64,000 nt of DNA, taken from Streptomyces griseocarneus. Its GTDB lineage: Bacteria; Actinomycetota; Actinomycetes; Streptomycetales; Streptomycetaceae. Numbering within the stretch: the first letter of the stretch is position 1; each line of letters begins with the position of its first letter. The stretch covers positions 1-64,000 of the forward strand of contig NZ_BNBL01000006.1 in NCBI RefSeq assembly GCF_014655595.1. Reading direction: 5' to 3'. Of this stretch, positions 1-8,143 are shown one piece after another. A model generated the notes under the pieces. The model saw nothing but the letters and a program-made list of their open reading frames with translations, searched no databases and was not told where the DNA came from. The translations under genes and the position numbers were made by a program.

Positions 1-67
1 GCTAAGCCTTTCAGCGCCGATGGTACTGCAGGGGGGACCCTGTGGGAGAGTAGGACGCCGCCGAACT
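1..67 (+). rRNA. rrf: 5S ribosomal RNA, 3' part (5' end outside window)
   Basis: The first bases match the 3' half of an actinobacterial 5S rRNA: GCTAAGCCTTTCAGCGCCGA, then GGTACTGC, then the closing GGAGAGTAGGACGCCGCC. The 5' half lies before the window. A strong terminator follows within 10 bases. The window therefore starts at the distal end of an rRNA operon. Confidence 0.95.
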
Positions 68-74
68 GTTTTTA

Positions 75-120
75 GCCGTAGGCCCTGGACCAGGAATGGT
101 TCGGGGCCTACGGCATTTTT
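75..120 (+). terminator. rRNA operon terminator
   Basis: An 11-bp perfect stem (GCCGTAGGCCC at 75-85 with GGGCCTACGGC at 104-114) is followed by a run of T at 116-120. It is a classic intrinsic terminator placed directly after the 5S rRNA. Confidence 0.93.
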
Positions 121-145
121 GCGTTCAGAGCCTTTTTCTGAAATC

Positions 146-1129
146 TCAGGCCAGCCGGTGGAGTTCACTTCTCTCCACCCGTCCCGACAGCGGCAATCCC
201 CGCACCCAGCGCTCGATTTCCTCCACCACCCACGCTCCGAGCCGGCGTACCTCGCCTCCCTGCGCTCCCGCGATATGCGGCGTGACCATCACGTTGGGCA
301 GGCTCAACAGCTGATGTCCACGTTCCAGCGGTTCGGGTTCGGTGACGTCCAGGAAGGCGTCCAGCCGGCCCGAAGCGCATTCGCGGGTCAGGGCGTCCGT
401 ATCGATGAGTGAGCCCCGTGCCGTATTGATGACCGTGCCACCGTCCGGAATGAGGGCAAGGCGTTCGGCGTTCAGCAGGTGCCGCGTTTCGGGGAGTTCG
501 GGCGCGTGGAGCGTAATGATCGCGCTGTTTCCGCACAGCGTCTCGAGGTCCACGGAGCCCGCCGCGTAGGGGTCGTGCAGCAGAATCCGGTACCCGGCAT
601 CCGACGCCCGTAGCCGGTCCATCACGCGCCGGCCGATGCGCGAGGCCCCGATGACGCCGACCGTCAGACCGTCGCCACCGCGACGTTCGCGGCTGTCGGG
701 CCAGCCGTCGCGGCCGTGCGTGGCATAAGCGGCGACTGTGGCGAGAGCCCTCTTCGCGGCGAGAGTGATCAAAGCGAAGGCATAATCGCTCACTGGTCCC
801 GCATTGGCTTCGGCAGCCGACGAGACGACGATGCCCCGTTCCCAAACCGCCGGTGTGACCAGCCATTTGACCGAACCCGCGGCATGGAATACCGCGCGGA
901 GCCGAGGTGCCGCCGCGAGAAATTCTCCGGTCAGGGCCGGACTTCCCCACCCGGTGATGAGAAGGTCGGCTCGGGCCAGCCCCGCCGACCCTTCCCGTTC
1001 CGTGGAGCCACCCCACTCGGTGAATTCCCCGAGCCGCTCGCGCAGATCCCCTGGGAGAACGGATGCCGCCGTCTCCGCATCCAGCGCCGTCACCACCACC
1101 GGTTCGCCATCGCTCACGCGCACCCACAT
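146..1129 (-). CDS. D-isomer-specific 2-hydroxyacid dehydrogenase
   Basis: A 327-residue NAD(P)-dependent dehydrogenase of the D-2-hydroxyacid family. The nucleotide-binding loop reads VGVIGASRIGRRV (about residue 160), a variant of the usual GxGxxG. The family catalytic residues are present in order: Arg in NTARGSLID, Glu in VTEPEPL and His in TPHIAGA. The likely reaction is reversible reduction of a 2-keto acid; the substrate cannot be read from sequence. The open frame extends far upstream, but the ATG at 1129 is preceded by a purine-rich AGGGA and leaves 27 bp to the divergent sensor kinase, so I chose it. The two genes probably share a promoter region. It is alone on this strand and converges on the rRNA terminator. 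Confidence 0.88.
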   Translation of the reverse strand: MWVRVSDGEPVVVTALDAETAASVLPGDLRERLGEFTEWGGSTEREGSAGLARADLLITGWGSPALTGEFLAAAPRLRAVFHAAGSVKWLVTPAVWERGIVVSSAAEANAGPVSDYAFALITLAAKRALATVAAYATHGRDGWPDSRERRGGDGLTVGVIGASRIGRRVMDRLRASDAGYRILLHDPYAAGSVDLETLCGNSAIITLHAPELPETRHLLNAERLALIPDGGTVINTARGSLIDTDALTRECASGRLDAFLDVTEPEPLERGHQLLSLPNVMVTPHIAGAQGGEVRRLGAWVVEEIERWVRGLPLSGRVERSELHRLA

Positions 1130-1156
1130 GCCCGTCCCTGGAGAGAGAAAAACACC

Positions 1157-2353
1157 GTGCCCGCGTCCCTCATACACAGACTCCGTGAGGCCAGTCCCCG
1201 GACCATCGACGCGATCATCACCGGCGTCGTCCAGGCTGCGGTGACGATCCCGTTCGTCGTGCCGCGCTCGGCGGACGTACCGCCCGCCACCTGGTCGTCG
1301 TACGCGATGACGTCCCTGTCCGTCCTGCCGCTCCTGTGGCGCAGCCGCGCGCCGCTCACCGCCCTGCTGTTGATCACGGCGGCGGGCATCGCCTACCTCC
1401 CGTTTCACGGGCCCGGGCAGCCCATGCCCTACAGCCCGCTCGTGGCGCTCTTCACCGTCGCCGCTCAGGCGGGGTTGTGGCAGCGGCGGATCACGGTGGT
1501 ACTCGGTCTCCCGCTCGTCGCCCTGGCCGTGGCGTTCCGTACGAACACCGCGCGCGAGTACCTCTTCGCCTTCTTCCTCTTCAGCATGGTCTACGTCCTC
1601 GGCGTGCTCGCCCGTACCCGCCAGGCGTACACCGAGGCGGTGGAGTTGCGCGCGGCCGAGCTGGAGAAGGCGCGGCAGGCGGAGGTGGAACGGGCGGCCG
1701 AGCGGGAACGGGCCCGGATCGCGCGCGAGATGCACGATGTTCTCTCCCATGCCGTCAGCCTGATGATCGTCCAGGCGGAGGCCGGCCCCCTGGTCGTACG
1801 GTCGGATCCCGACCGGGCTGAGGCGGCCTTCGACGCCATAGCGGGCGCCGGCCGCGACGCGATGGTGCAGCTGCGGCGGATGCTGGGGGTGCTGAAGGAG
1901 GAGCCGGGCCCGGCCGCCCGTACCCCGCAGCCGACACTCGCGGGTCTCGAGGACCTGGTCGCCGACGTGCGGCGCACCGGCCTGGCCGTCACCCTCGCCG
2001 CACACGGCCCGTCCCAGCCCCTCGCGGCCGATGCCCAGGTGACGGTGTATCGGGTGGTTCAGGAGGCGCTGACGAACGTACTCAAGCATGCCGACGCCAC
2101 CTTGGTGGCCGTACGTCTCACCTGGACGCCCGGTCGTCTGACCGTCGAGGTGGAGAACGACGGGGAGGGCCCGGCAGCCACGCGCGGCCCGTCGTCCGTC
2201 GCCGGAAGCGGACGGGGACTGATCGGCATCCGGGAGCGCGCCGCGGCCCACGGCGGGACGGCGACGGCCGGTCCCGGCCCGGACGGCCGCGGGTACCGCG
2301 TTGCGGTCGGGCTGCCGGTCGTGATCTCCTCGCCGACGGAGGTGGGGAGTTGA
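1157..2353 (+). CDS. two-component sensor histidine kinase, NarL/DesK type
   Basis: A 398-residue membrane sensor kinase. The N-terminal 150 residues are mostly hydrophobic, with about four membrane segments and little extracytoplasmic sequence. A coiled linker follows, then a HisKA_3 dimerisation box with the phospho-accepting His in ERARIAREMHDVLSHA. The HATPase module has an N box (VVQEALTNVLKHA) and a G box (GRGLIGIRERAAAHGG). This fits the LuxR/NarL-partner family that often senses membrane or envelope state. Start choice: GTG at 1157 with GGAGAG 11 bases upstream; the longer frame reads into the divergent dehydrogenase and lacks homology-like sequence. The stop overlaps the TTG start of the response regulator, so the two are translationally coupled. 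Confidence 0.9.
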   Translation: MPASLIHRLREASPRTIDAIITGVVQAAVTIPFVVPRSADVPPATWSSYAMTSLSVLPLLWRSRAPLTALLLITAAGIAYLPFHGPGQPMPYSPLVALFTVAAQAGLWQRRITVVLGLPLVALAVAFRTNTAREYLFAFFLFSMVYVLGVLARTRQAYTEAVELRAAELEKARQAEVERAAERERARIAREMHDVLSHAVSLMIVQAEAGPLVVRSDPDRAEAAFDAIAGAGRDAMVQLRRMLGVLKEEPGPAARTPQPTLAGLEDLVADVRRTGLAVTLAAHGPSQPLAADAQVTVYRVVQEALTNVLKHADATLVAVRLTWTPGRLTVEVENDGEGPAATRGPSSVAGSGRGLIGIRERAAAHGGTATAGPGPDGRGYRVAVGLPVVISSPTEVGS

Positions 2354-3003
2354 CGATCCGTGTGGTGGTGGCGGACGACCAGGAGCTGGTGCGTGGGGGC
2401 TTCGCGATGATCCTGGGGGCGCAGCCCGACATCGAGGTGGTGGCCGAGGCCGGTGACGGCATCGAGGCCGTGGAGGCCGTGCGGCGGCACGCGCCCGACG
2501 TGGTCCTGCTCGACATCCGGATGCCCCGGATGGACGGCATCGAGGCGGCCCGCGTGGTGTGCGCGGAGTCGGGCACGAAGGTCGTCATGCTGACCACCTT
2601 CGACCAGGACGACTACGTCTACGAGGCGCTGCACGCGGGGGCCAGCGGCTTCCTGCTCAAGGACGTGCGCCGGGATGATCTGGTGCACGCGGTACGGGTG
2701 GTGGTCGCCGGTGACTCGCTGCTGGCGCCCTCGGTGGCACGGCGCCTGGTCGCGGATTTCACCAGCCGTGGCCAGGTGGGCGCGGGGCCGGACCTGGGGG
2801 CGCTGACCGCTCGTGAGCGCGAGACGCTCGTCCTGCTCGGGCGGGGGCTGTCGAACGCGGAGATCGCCGCCGAGATGGTGGTCAGCGAGCACACGGTGAA
2901 GACGCACGTGAGCAACGTGCTGTCGAAGCTGGGCCTGCGGGACCGTATCCAGGCGGTCATCTGCGCGTACGAAAGCGGGCTGATCGCGCCGGGTGTGCGC
3001 TAG
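2350..3003 (+). CDS. LuxR/NarL-family response regulator
   Basis: A 217-residue two-domain regulator. The receiver domain begins RVVVADDQELVRGGF, with the phospho-acceptor Asp in VVLLDIRMPRMDG (about residue 54), a Thr switch in MLTTF and the Lys in FLLKD. The C-terminal LuxR HTH reads LTARERETLVLLGRGLSNAEI followed by VSEHTVKTHVSNVLSKLGL. Translation starts at a TTG that overlaps the kinase stop (TTGA), with GGAGGTGGGG just upstream. It is the cognate partner of the upstream kinase. A palindrome four bases after its stop could be its own operator for the downstream hydrolase gene (inference). Confidence 0.93.
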   Translation: MTIRVVVADDQELVRGGFAMILGAQPDIEVVAEAGDGIEAVEAVRRHAPDVVLLDIRMPRMDGIEAARVVCAESGTKVVMLTTFDQDDYVYEALHAGASGFLLKDVRRDDLVHAVRVVVAGDSLLAPSVARRLVADFTSRGQVGAGPDLGALTARERETLVLLGRGLSNAEIAAEMVVSEHTVKTHVSNVLSKLGLRDRIQAVICAYESGLIAPGVR

Positions 3004-3006
3004 GCG

Positions 3007-3026
3007 ACTCCCTCGTGCGGGGGAGT
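3007..3026. promoter_or_regulatory. 20-bp inverted repeat upstream of serine hydrolase
   Basis: ACTCCCTCGTGCGGGGGAGT has arms ACTCCC/GGGAGT with inner CG/CG and one mismatched pair. It sits immediately after the response regulator and 105 bp before the hydrolase start. A TTGACA at 3034-3039 is a candidate -35 box, but the -10 is poor. A palindrome of this kind is a plausible binding site for a LuxR-type dimer. Confidence 0.5.
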
Positions 3027-3131
3027 ACGGCGGTTGACAAGACCACTCGCGTCGGCGATTCGCCGGAGCGTGCCGGAATCCAGGATGGATCACGTCAGCA
3101 GTGATCCGCTCGAGTTCCGGGGGAAGCCGTC

Positions 3132-4433
3132 ATGCATCACCGTCGTCATCACCAGCGCTATTATTACTGCCGTCCTGCGATCGCGGTGATCGCGACCGCC
3201 GTCGCCGCTCTGTGCGTCGGGGTGGCCGCTCCGGCCGTCGCAGCCGTTCCGCAGGGCCCTGCGCACGGCTCTGCGCAGAGTTCTCCGCAGGGTTCTTCGC
3301 AGAGCGTTTCGCCGTCGTCGTCTTCGAGGGTGTCCGCCCCCACCGAGGCCGTACGGAAGGCGATGCGGGAGGCCATAGCGGGCCTGCCGGATGCGGACAC
3401 CGCCACTGCCGCTCACGTCCGGCTCGGCGGGGAGGACGGCAGATGGCAGGCCACCTCGGGCGTGACCGACGTCCGTACGGAGCGCGCGGCGAAGGGTGAT
3501 GAGCGTTTCCGTGCCGGCAGTGTCACGAAGGCGTTCACGGCGGCGGTCGTGCTGCAGCTGGTCCACGAGCGGAAGGTGGACCTGGACGGGACCGTGCAGC
3601 ATTACCTGCCGGGCCTGCTGCCCGCCGGCTACCCGGACGTGCAGGTCAGACACCTGTTGAACTACACCAGCGGCCTGCCGAGCGCCGATGACGACCAGAG
3701 CGACTTCGCCGAGCAGCTCAAGGGCCGGTACACGACATGGGACCACCGCGCGATGGTGCAGCGCGGTTTCCACAAGCCCATGGAGTTCACGCCGGGCAAG
3801 CGTCAGCACTACTCCAACATCGGCTACAACGTGCTCGGTCTGCTGATCGAGAAGGTGACGGGCCACTCGTACGAGCAGGAGGTACGGGACCGGGTCATCA
3901 ACCGCGCGGGGCTCAAGGACACGTACAGCCCCGGCAACGACCCCCGCATCCACGGCCGGCACCTGCACGGCTACCAGCAGGACAAGGGCGCGCTGGTCGA
4001 CGTCACCGCCTGGAACCAGTCGGTGACCTGGGCCTCCGGTGACCTCGTCACCACCGCCCCGGACCTGGAGCGCTTCACCACCGCCCTCTTCAGCGGGCGC
4101 ATCGTCCCGCGGCCCGAGCTGGAGCTGATGTTCACGGTGCCCAGGGTGCCCGTGTACGGCGACGACACGGCGGAGGCGAGGTACTCCAGCGGTCTGAGCA
4201 CCGACAAGCTCCCCGACGGCACGGTCGTGTGGGGCAAGACGGGTGGCCGCTTCGGCTACCTGAGCGGCTTCGCCGCCACCCGTGACCTCTCCCGCACCAT
4301 CGTCTACTCGGTCGCCTCCACGCACGCGAAGGGAGAGAAGGGGGAGAAGGGGGAGAAGAAGATGGACCCGACCGTCGTCAAGATAATCAGCGCCTTCGGT
4401 GCGAAGGCGGACGGCAAGGACCGGCGGAAGTAG
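3132..4433 (+). CDS. secreted serine hydrolase, beta-lactamase/DD-carboxypeptidase family
   Basis: A 433-residue exported class C beta-lactamase-like hydrolase. The N-terminus is His/Arg-rich and followed by a hydrophobic segment ending APAVAA, a likely Sec signal peptide. The catalytic set is visible: SxxK in AGSVTKAFTA (about residue 132), YxN in YSNIGYN (about 235), and a KTG triad in WGKTGGRFGY (about 375). Members are usually D-alanyl-D-alanine carboxypeptidases or esterases acting on cell-wall peptides or small molecules. The C-terminus ends in a Lys/Gly repeat (GEKGEKGEK) and a basic tail, which is unusual. ATG 3132 has GGGGGAAG upstream. It lies directly after the two-component genes and behind a palindrome, so it may be their target. 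Confidence 0.87.
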   Translation: MHHRRHHQRYYYCRPAIAVIATAVAALCVGVAAPAVAAVPQGPAHGSAQSSPQGSSQSVSPSSSSRVSAPTEAVRKAMREAIAGLPDADTATAAHVRLGGEDGRWQATSGVTDVRTERAAKGDERFRAGSVTKAFTAAVVLQLVHERKVDLDGTVQHYLPGLLPAGYPDVQVRHLLNYTSGLPSADDDQSDFAEQLKGRYTTWDHRAMVQRGFHKPMEFTPGKRQHYSNIGYNVLGLLIEKVTGHSYEQEVRDRVINRAGLKDTYSPGNDPRIHGRHLHGYQQDKGALVDVTAWNQSVTWASGDLVTTAPDLERFTTALFSGRIVPRPELELMFTVPRVPVYGDDTAEARYSSGLSTDKLPDGTVVWGKTGGRFGYLSGFAATRDLSRTIVYSVASTHAKGEKGEKGEKKMDPTVVKIISAFGAKADGKDRRK

Positions 4434-4469
4434 CCCGAGCAGTCTTCCTCCGCCTGGTCCCTCCACTGT

Positions 4470-4493
4470 CTGGTCAGGACGAGCCCTGACCAG
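4470..4493. terminator. hairpin between convergent genes
   Basis: A 9-bp stem CTGGTCAGG/CCTGACCAG (4470-4478 with 4485-4493) overlaps the stop codon of the leftward propeller gene and follows the hydrolase. It has no T run. It is a plausible bidirectional terminator for the two convergent genes. Confidence 0.45.
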
Positions 4494-6084
4494 GGGGTTC
4501 GGGTACCACGACCTGTCCTGAGCCGTCCGGGGCGGGCTGCTGCTCTCCGCCGGTGCTGGGGGTGAGCGCGTACAGCAGCTTCTCCCCGAGCTTGTCGGCG
4601 ACGACGAGGGCGCGCTTGGCGGACACCCCCAGCGGGATGGCCACCTCCTTGCTGGTCATCACGACGTCGGCGCCCGTGGTCAGGGTGTGCCAGCGCTGCT
4701 GCTGGTCGAGGGCGTAGATGCGTCCGGCGGTGGCGCTCTTGGGGGTCGCGCCGGTGACCTCGCGGCTGCTGCCGCGCTGGGTGTCGAGCAGGAGCGGGCC
4801 GACGGCGACGAGCGGGCCGGCGGAGCGCACGGTCAGTGTGCCGGGGTCCTTCGCGGCCTTGCCGGTGGCCAGGGGCTTGCCCGTGGTGGCGTCGTAGGCG
4901 GTGGCCCAGGTGGTGTCGCCCTTCTTCCAGACACCGACCAGCCGGCCGCCGTCCACGCCGAGCACGGTGTTGAGCTGGGCCTTGTCCTCGGGGGACTTCA
5001 TCTCCAGGCCCTTGTCCGGCTGCTTGCCGGGGGCCAGGCGCCACCAGTGGCCGGAGGGGTCGGCAGCAAGGACCGTCTGCTGGTCGGCGGCCAGCGCGGT
5101 GGTGCGTACGGGCAGGTCGACGTTCTGGATCTTGCCGTCGGCGATGACGGCGGCCGTGGCGTCGCGCAGCGAGATCAGAGGGGAGGGGCCCAGGAACGTC
5201 ACGGTGCCGGAGTTGGGGATGTTGACGCTGTGGTGGGCGTGCTCATCGCCGTCGACGACCCAGTAGTGCAGGGCCTGACCGGTGGAGACGGCGACGACGC
5301 GCCAGCCGTCGATCCGGGTGAAGACCAGGCTTCCGGAGCCGTCGTTGGGGACGTCCGCGGACCACTTGGTCACTCCGGAGGCCCCGTCGAGGATGACGAG
5401 CCGGCCCTTGTCGGTGACCGCGGCGATCGTGCCGTCCTCGTCGACCGCCGGACTGATCTGACCGCTGATCTTCACGGCCCAGGCGGCCCGCGTCGTCCAG
5501 CCGTCGGGGGCCGGGCGCGGAAGGTTGGCCGGCGGGGGAGGTGTCGGCTTGGCGGAGGGGGTGGTGGCGACGGAGTGCGGGGCGGAGGCGGGATCACCGC
5601 CGCCGCCCGTGAAGACGACGACTGCGCCGAGCACGATGACGCCCAGGAAGGCGCCTGCCGCGATCAGACCCTTGGTCTGCGACTTTCCGCCCTGGCCCGG
5701 GCCGTTGGCACCCTTTGCGCCCGGTGCGCTCTTTCCGCCCCGGGGAGCGGCGCCCTTGGCACCCGACGCTGCCGGGCGGGGTCGGCGCTTGCCGCGCCGG
5801 CCGCCCGCGGCCTCGACGGGCAGTGCCTCGACGGTTCCGTCGGGGTGCACGATCAGAGGAAAGGTGGTGCCGTCGGCCTCGATGGCCGTCACCCTGATCG
5901 CGCGGCCGAGGCGGGCATAGCGCTCGGCGACGTTCTTGACCGCCCACTGACGGGCATCGGCGCCGTCGAGACCCGGCGGCAGGGGCAGTACGGCCCCGTC
6001 GACCTCGACGGTGCCCTGGCCGGTGAGGCGTACGACGGGAGCGGGCCAGTCGGGGACGGTGCTGGGATCGGTGCCGGTCGTCAC
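4474..6084 (-). CDS. membrane-anchored PQQ-like beta-propeller protein of cluster A
   Basis: A 536-residue protein not recognised by name. An N-terminal soluble domain (about 1-90) contains GTVEVDGAVLPLPPG and VAERYARLGRAIRV. A basic Ala/Gly/Lys linker follows, then one membrane segment (GLIAAGAFLGVIVLGAVVVF, about 155-175) and a Pro-rich stretch. About 330 residues of repeated beta-strand units remain (for example GRLVILDGASGVTKW and ATAYDATTGKPLATG), typical of outward-facing PQQ-like propellers. The predicted topology is cytoplasmic N-terminus and extracytoplasmic propeller. The GTG start overlaps the stop of the upstream lipoprotein gene (GTGA). It is last in a leftward group with a peptidoglycan hydrolase and divergent from the secretion-like operon. 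A role as an envelope scaffold or recognition part of that system is inference. Confidence 0.72.
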   Translation of the reverse strand: MTTGTDPSTVPDWPAPVVRLTGQGTVEVDGAVLPLPPGLDGADARQWAVKNVAERYARLGRAIRVTAIEADGTTFPLIVHPDGTVEALPVEAAGGRRGKRRPRPAASGAKGAAPRGGKSAPGAKGANGPGQGGKSQTKGLIAAGAFLGVIVLGAVVVFTGGGGDPASAPHSVATTPSAKPTPPPPANLPRPAPDGWTTRAAWAVKISGQISPAVDEDGTIAAVTDKGRLVILDGASGVTKWSADVPNDGSGSLVFTRIDGWRVVAVSTGQALHYWVVDGDEHAHHSVNIPNSGTVTFLGPSPLISLRDATAAVIADGKIQNVDLPVRTTALAADQQTVLAADPSGHWWRLAPGKQPDKGLEMKSPEDKAQLNTVLGVDGGRLVGVWKKGDTTWATAYDATTGKPLATGKAAKDPGTLTVRSAGPLVAVGPLLLDTQRGSSREVTGATPKSATAGRIYALDQQQRWHTLTTGADVVMTSKEVAIPLGVSAKRALVVADKLGEKLLYALTPSTGGEQQPAPDGSGQVVVPEPPGQGSS

Positions 6085-6707
6085 TTGGCCACTCGCATCG
6101 TGTCGGCTTTCCACGGTTGGTCTTTGTCGGTGCGGGTCAGGTGGATCCACTGCACCCAGGTGTCGGTCGGGCCCTTCCAGTCGTCCCGGCCGAGCGTCTT
6201 CACGGTGACCTCGAACTGGCGGTAGGCCTCGGTGTCGAGGTCCATCTGCTGGTCGTCGTACGCGCGTTTGGCGGTGGCGACGGTGTAGCCGTGGTGCTCG
6301 GCCATCTTCCGCCAGGCGGCATCGGGCTGGGCCAGCGGTTGTGCGTTCGCAACGTCCTTGGCGAGGGAGTCGGCCAGCCATGGCATGGTGCGGCGCTGGG
6401 CGTCGGAGGGGCTGGAGTCGAGGTCGGTGTCGAAGGTCCAGTCGGTCACCGCGATCGCCTCGGCGACGGCGGTGGCGTCCTTCTCGTCCACGCCCTGGGG
6501 CAGGCCCGCCTTGGGGGTGCCCTCCTTGCCCTTGGGGAGGGGCTTGGGCGGGGAGTAGGTGGCGTTGGGACGCGCGGTGGGCGGGGGAGGGGAGGGTTTG
6601 GCGGTGGCGCCGGAATCCTTGGGGGAGTTGTCGCTTCCGCAGGCGGTCAATGCGACGGCCATGGCGGTGCTGGTCGCGACCACGGCCCAACGGGATCGTT
6701 TGCTCAT
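6081..6707 (-). CDS. NTF2-like lipoprotein of cluster A
   Basis: A 208-residue lipoprotein. The signal peptide begins MSKRSRWAVV and ends in a lipobox (ALTAC). A Pro/Lys linker follows, then a domain with VAEAIAVTDWTFDTDL, a helical middle and terminal strands (RQFEVTVKTL, WVQWIHLTRT). This pattern resembles the cystatin/NTF2 fold of VirB8/TcpC-like and other actinobacterial conjugation accessory proteins. The start is the ATG at 6707, which has AGGAGA 8 bases upstream and overlaps the stop of the preceding hydrolase gene (ATGA); an ATG seven codons earlier has no such site. Cell location: outer face of the membrane. The specific role is unknown. Confidence 0.75.
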   Translation of the reverse strand: MSKRSRWAVVATSTAMAVALTACGSDNSPKDSGATAKPSPPPPTARPNATYSPPKPLPKGKEGTPKAGLPQGVDEKDATAVAEAIAVTDWTFDTDLDSSPSDAQRRTMPWLADSLAKDVANAQPLAQPDAAWRKMAEHHGYTVATAKRAYDDQQMDLDTEAYRQFEVTVKTLGRDDWKGPTDTWVQWIHLTRTDKDQPWKADTMRVAK

Positions 6708-7696
6708 GCCATTCTCCTGACATCCCACGGGAACTGTGTCCAGTACGGGTCCAGGTCGACGATCTCGACCGTCTTGCCGGGCCTGGGGGCATGGATCATC
6801 TGCCCGCGGCCGATGTAGAGGCCGACATGGCCCCAGTTGCCGTCGTTGTTGATGACGATGACGTCACCCGGCTGCATCGCTTGGGGGGTGGAGGGTATGG
6901 AATGCCCGGCGCCGCGCTGGGTCTGCGAGGTACGCGGAATCTCGACGCGTCCACCGGTGCCGGCGAAGACCGCGTACTGGGTGAGTCCGGAGCAGTCGAA
7001 GCCGCCGCCGGTGGGTCCGTGGCTTCCGCCGCCGCCCCAGATGTAGGGGAGACCGAGGCCCCGGCGCGCGGCGGCGACGATGCTGCCTCCGACACCACCG
7101 CCCGAAGGAACGTTTCCGCCACCGCTGAGGGATCCCTGGTATTTCGCGGCACTCTTGAGAATGGCGGCCACGTAGCTCTGGGTCTCGCGGTAGGGCGGGA
7201 TGCCGTGGTGCTCAGTCACCGCACCGGGACCGGCGTTGTAGCCGGCGAGCGTGACCGAGACGATGTCGCCCTTGACCCTGCCGCTGGCGACGTCGTCCGC
7301 GAGATCCTTGGCGATGACGCAGTCGTACGTCCCTTGCGACATGATCGCGTCGAACGGGTTGAACGGGTCGGCTATGTGGTCGCCGTCGCCGTCGACGCCG
7401 TAGGTGGCCCAGGTGCCGGGGATGAACTGGCTCAGTCCCTTGGCGTTGGCCGGCGACACGGCTTTGGGGTTCCAGTTGCTCTCGGCTTCGATCTGGGCGG
7501 CGATGATGGCCGGGGGTATCTGAGGACAGATAGCCCCGGCCTTCAATATCCATGAGACGTACTGGGGTGGCACCGAGCCGTCCTTCAGACCGCCACCGAT
7601 GCTTCCCCAGCCGCCACCGCCGCCCACTCCACAGCCGGCCAGAACCAGGCTCAGCACTATGGCCCAGCCCGCCCGAGCCTTACGGCGCAGACGCAT
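6704..7696 (-). CDS. lipoprotein lytic transglycosylase fused to NlpC/P60 endopeptidase (VirB1-like)
   Basis: A bifunctional peptidoglycan hydrolase of about 330 residues. MRLRRKARAGW is followed by a hydrophobic core and lipobox (LVLAGC), so it is a lipoprotein. The SLT-like domain carries the catalytic Glu in IEAESNWNP and the motif AKGLSQFIPGTW. The NlpC/P60 domain carries Cys in GGFDCSGLTQY and His in NWGHVGLYIG. Such two-domain enzymes cut glycan strands and stem peptides to open the wall for type IV secretion machines. The frame is open to an ATG at 7723, but SD-like GGGGGG lies best placed for the ATG at 7696. It is coupled to the next lipoprotein gene. A similar enzyme accompanies cluster B at 32065. 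Confidence 0.85.
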   Translation of the reverse strand: MRLRRKARAGWAIVLSLVLAGCGVGGGGGWGSIGGGLKDGSVPPQYVSWILKAGAICPQIPPAIIAAQIEAESNWNPKAVSPANAKGLSQFIPGTWATYGVDGDGDHIADPFNPFDAIMSQGTYDCVIAKDLADDVASGRVKGDIVSVTLAGYNAGPGAVTEHHGIPPYRETQSYVAAILKSAAKYQGSLSGGGNVPSGGGVGGSIVAAARRGLGLPYIWGGGGSHGPTGGGFDCSGLTQYAVFAGTGGRVEIPRTSQTQRGAGHSIPSTPQAMQPGDVIVINNDGNWGHVGLYIGRGQMIHAPRPGKTVEIVDLDPYWTQFPWDVRRMA

Positions 7697-7738
7697 CCTC
7701 ACGACCCCCCGTTCGAATGCCATGTCATCTAGGTGTAT

Positions 7739-8074
7739 TTAGTCGACTTGCTTAAATTGTTCGAATTGCTGAGGGGTGTTGCGGTGCGAATGCAGGTATT
7801 CGCGCAACTCTTCCCGCCAGATCCGCCATTCCTGCTTTGGTCCGATTTGGAACCCTGGGATGTGGTTGTCCCCTAACCACCTGACCAGGGTCGAAGCCTC
7901 GACTCGCAGAACATCTGCAACCTCTCGGGGCTTCATGACGTCCGGATACTTTGCCAGCGGATCTCCGTAGGCACTCGGTCGCTCCACCCAACCCTCCCCC
8001 CGGGCGATCTCCTGGCCGGGAAGATCGCACGCTATCAAGTACTGTTCGCTGCTGTTCGAATTTATGGCACACAT
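7739..8074 (-). CDS. small helix-turn-helix protein (excisionase/MerR-like fold), possible regulator of cluster A
   Basis: A 111-residue protein. The C-terminal half carries a helix-turn-helix of the HTH_17/excisionase type: MKPREVADVLRVEASTLVRW, then a wing (FQIGPKQEWRIWREELREYL). The N-terminus (about 45 residues) is not recognised. It is the first gene of the leftward group and is divergent from the large operon with about 70 bp between starts, the classic place for a local regulator. It could bind that intergenic region (inference). No strong ribosome binding site is seen before the ATG at 8074, and no integrase gene accompanies it, so an excisionase role is not supported. Confidence 0.72.
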   Translation of the reverse strand: MCAINSNSSEQYLIACDLPGQEIARGEGWVERPSAYGDPLAKYPDVMKPREVADVLRVEASTLVRWLGDNHIPGFQIGPKQEWRIWREELREYLHSHRNTPQQFEQFKQVD

Positions 8075-8143
8075 TGACGACTGCTCAGGTACTGTAAACC
8101 TCCGCGATCCAGCCTGGTGACCGCGGAGAGGGGGAAAACGGGG

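Noticed and set aside
7739..8074. Excisionase marking cluster A as an integrative element
   Set aside because: The fold is compatible, but no integrase, tRNA gene or direct-repeat attachment sites were seen in the window, so a regulator is the safer call.
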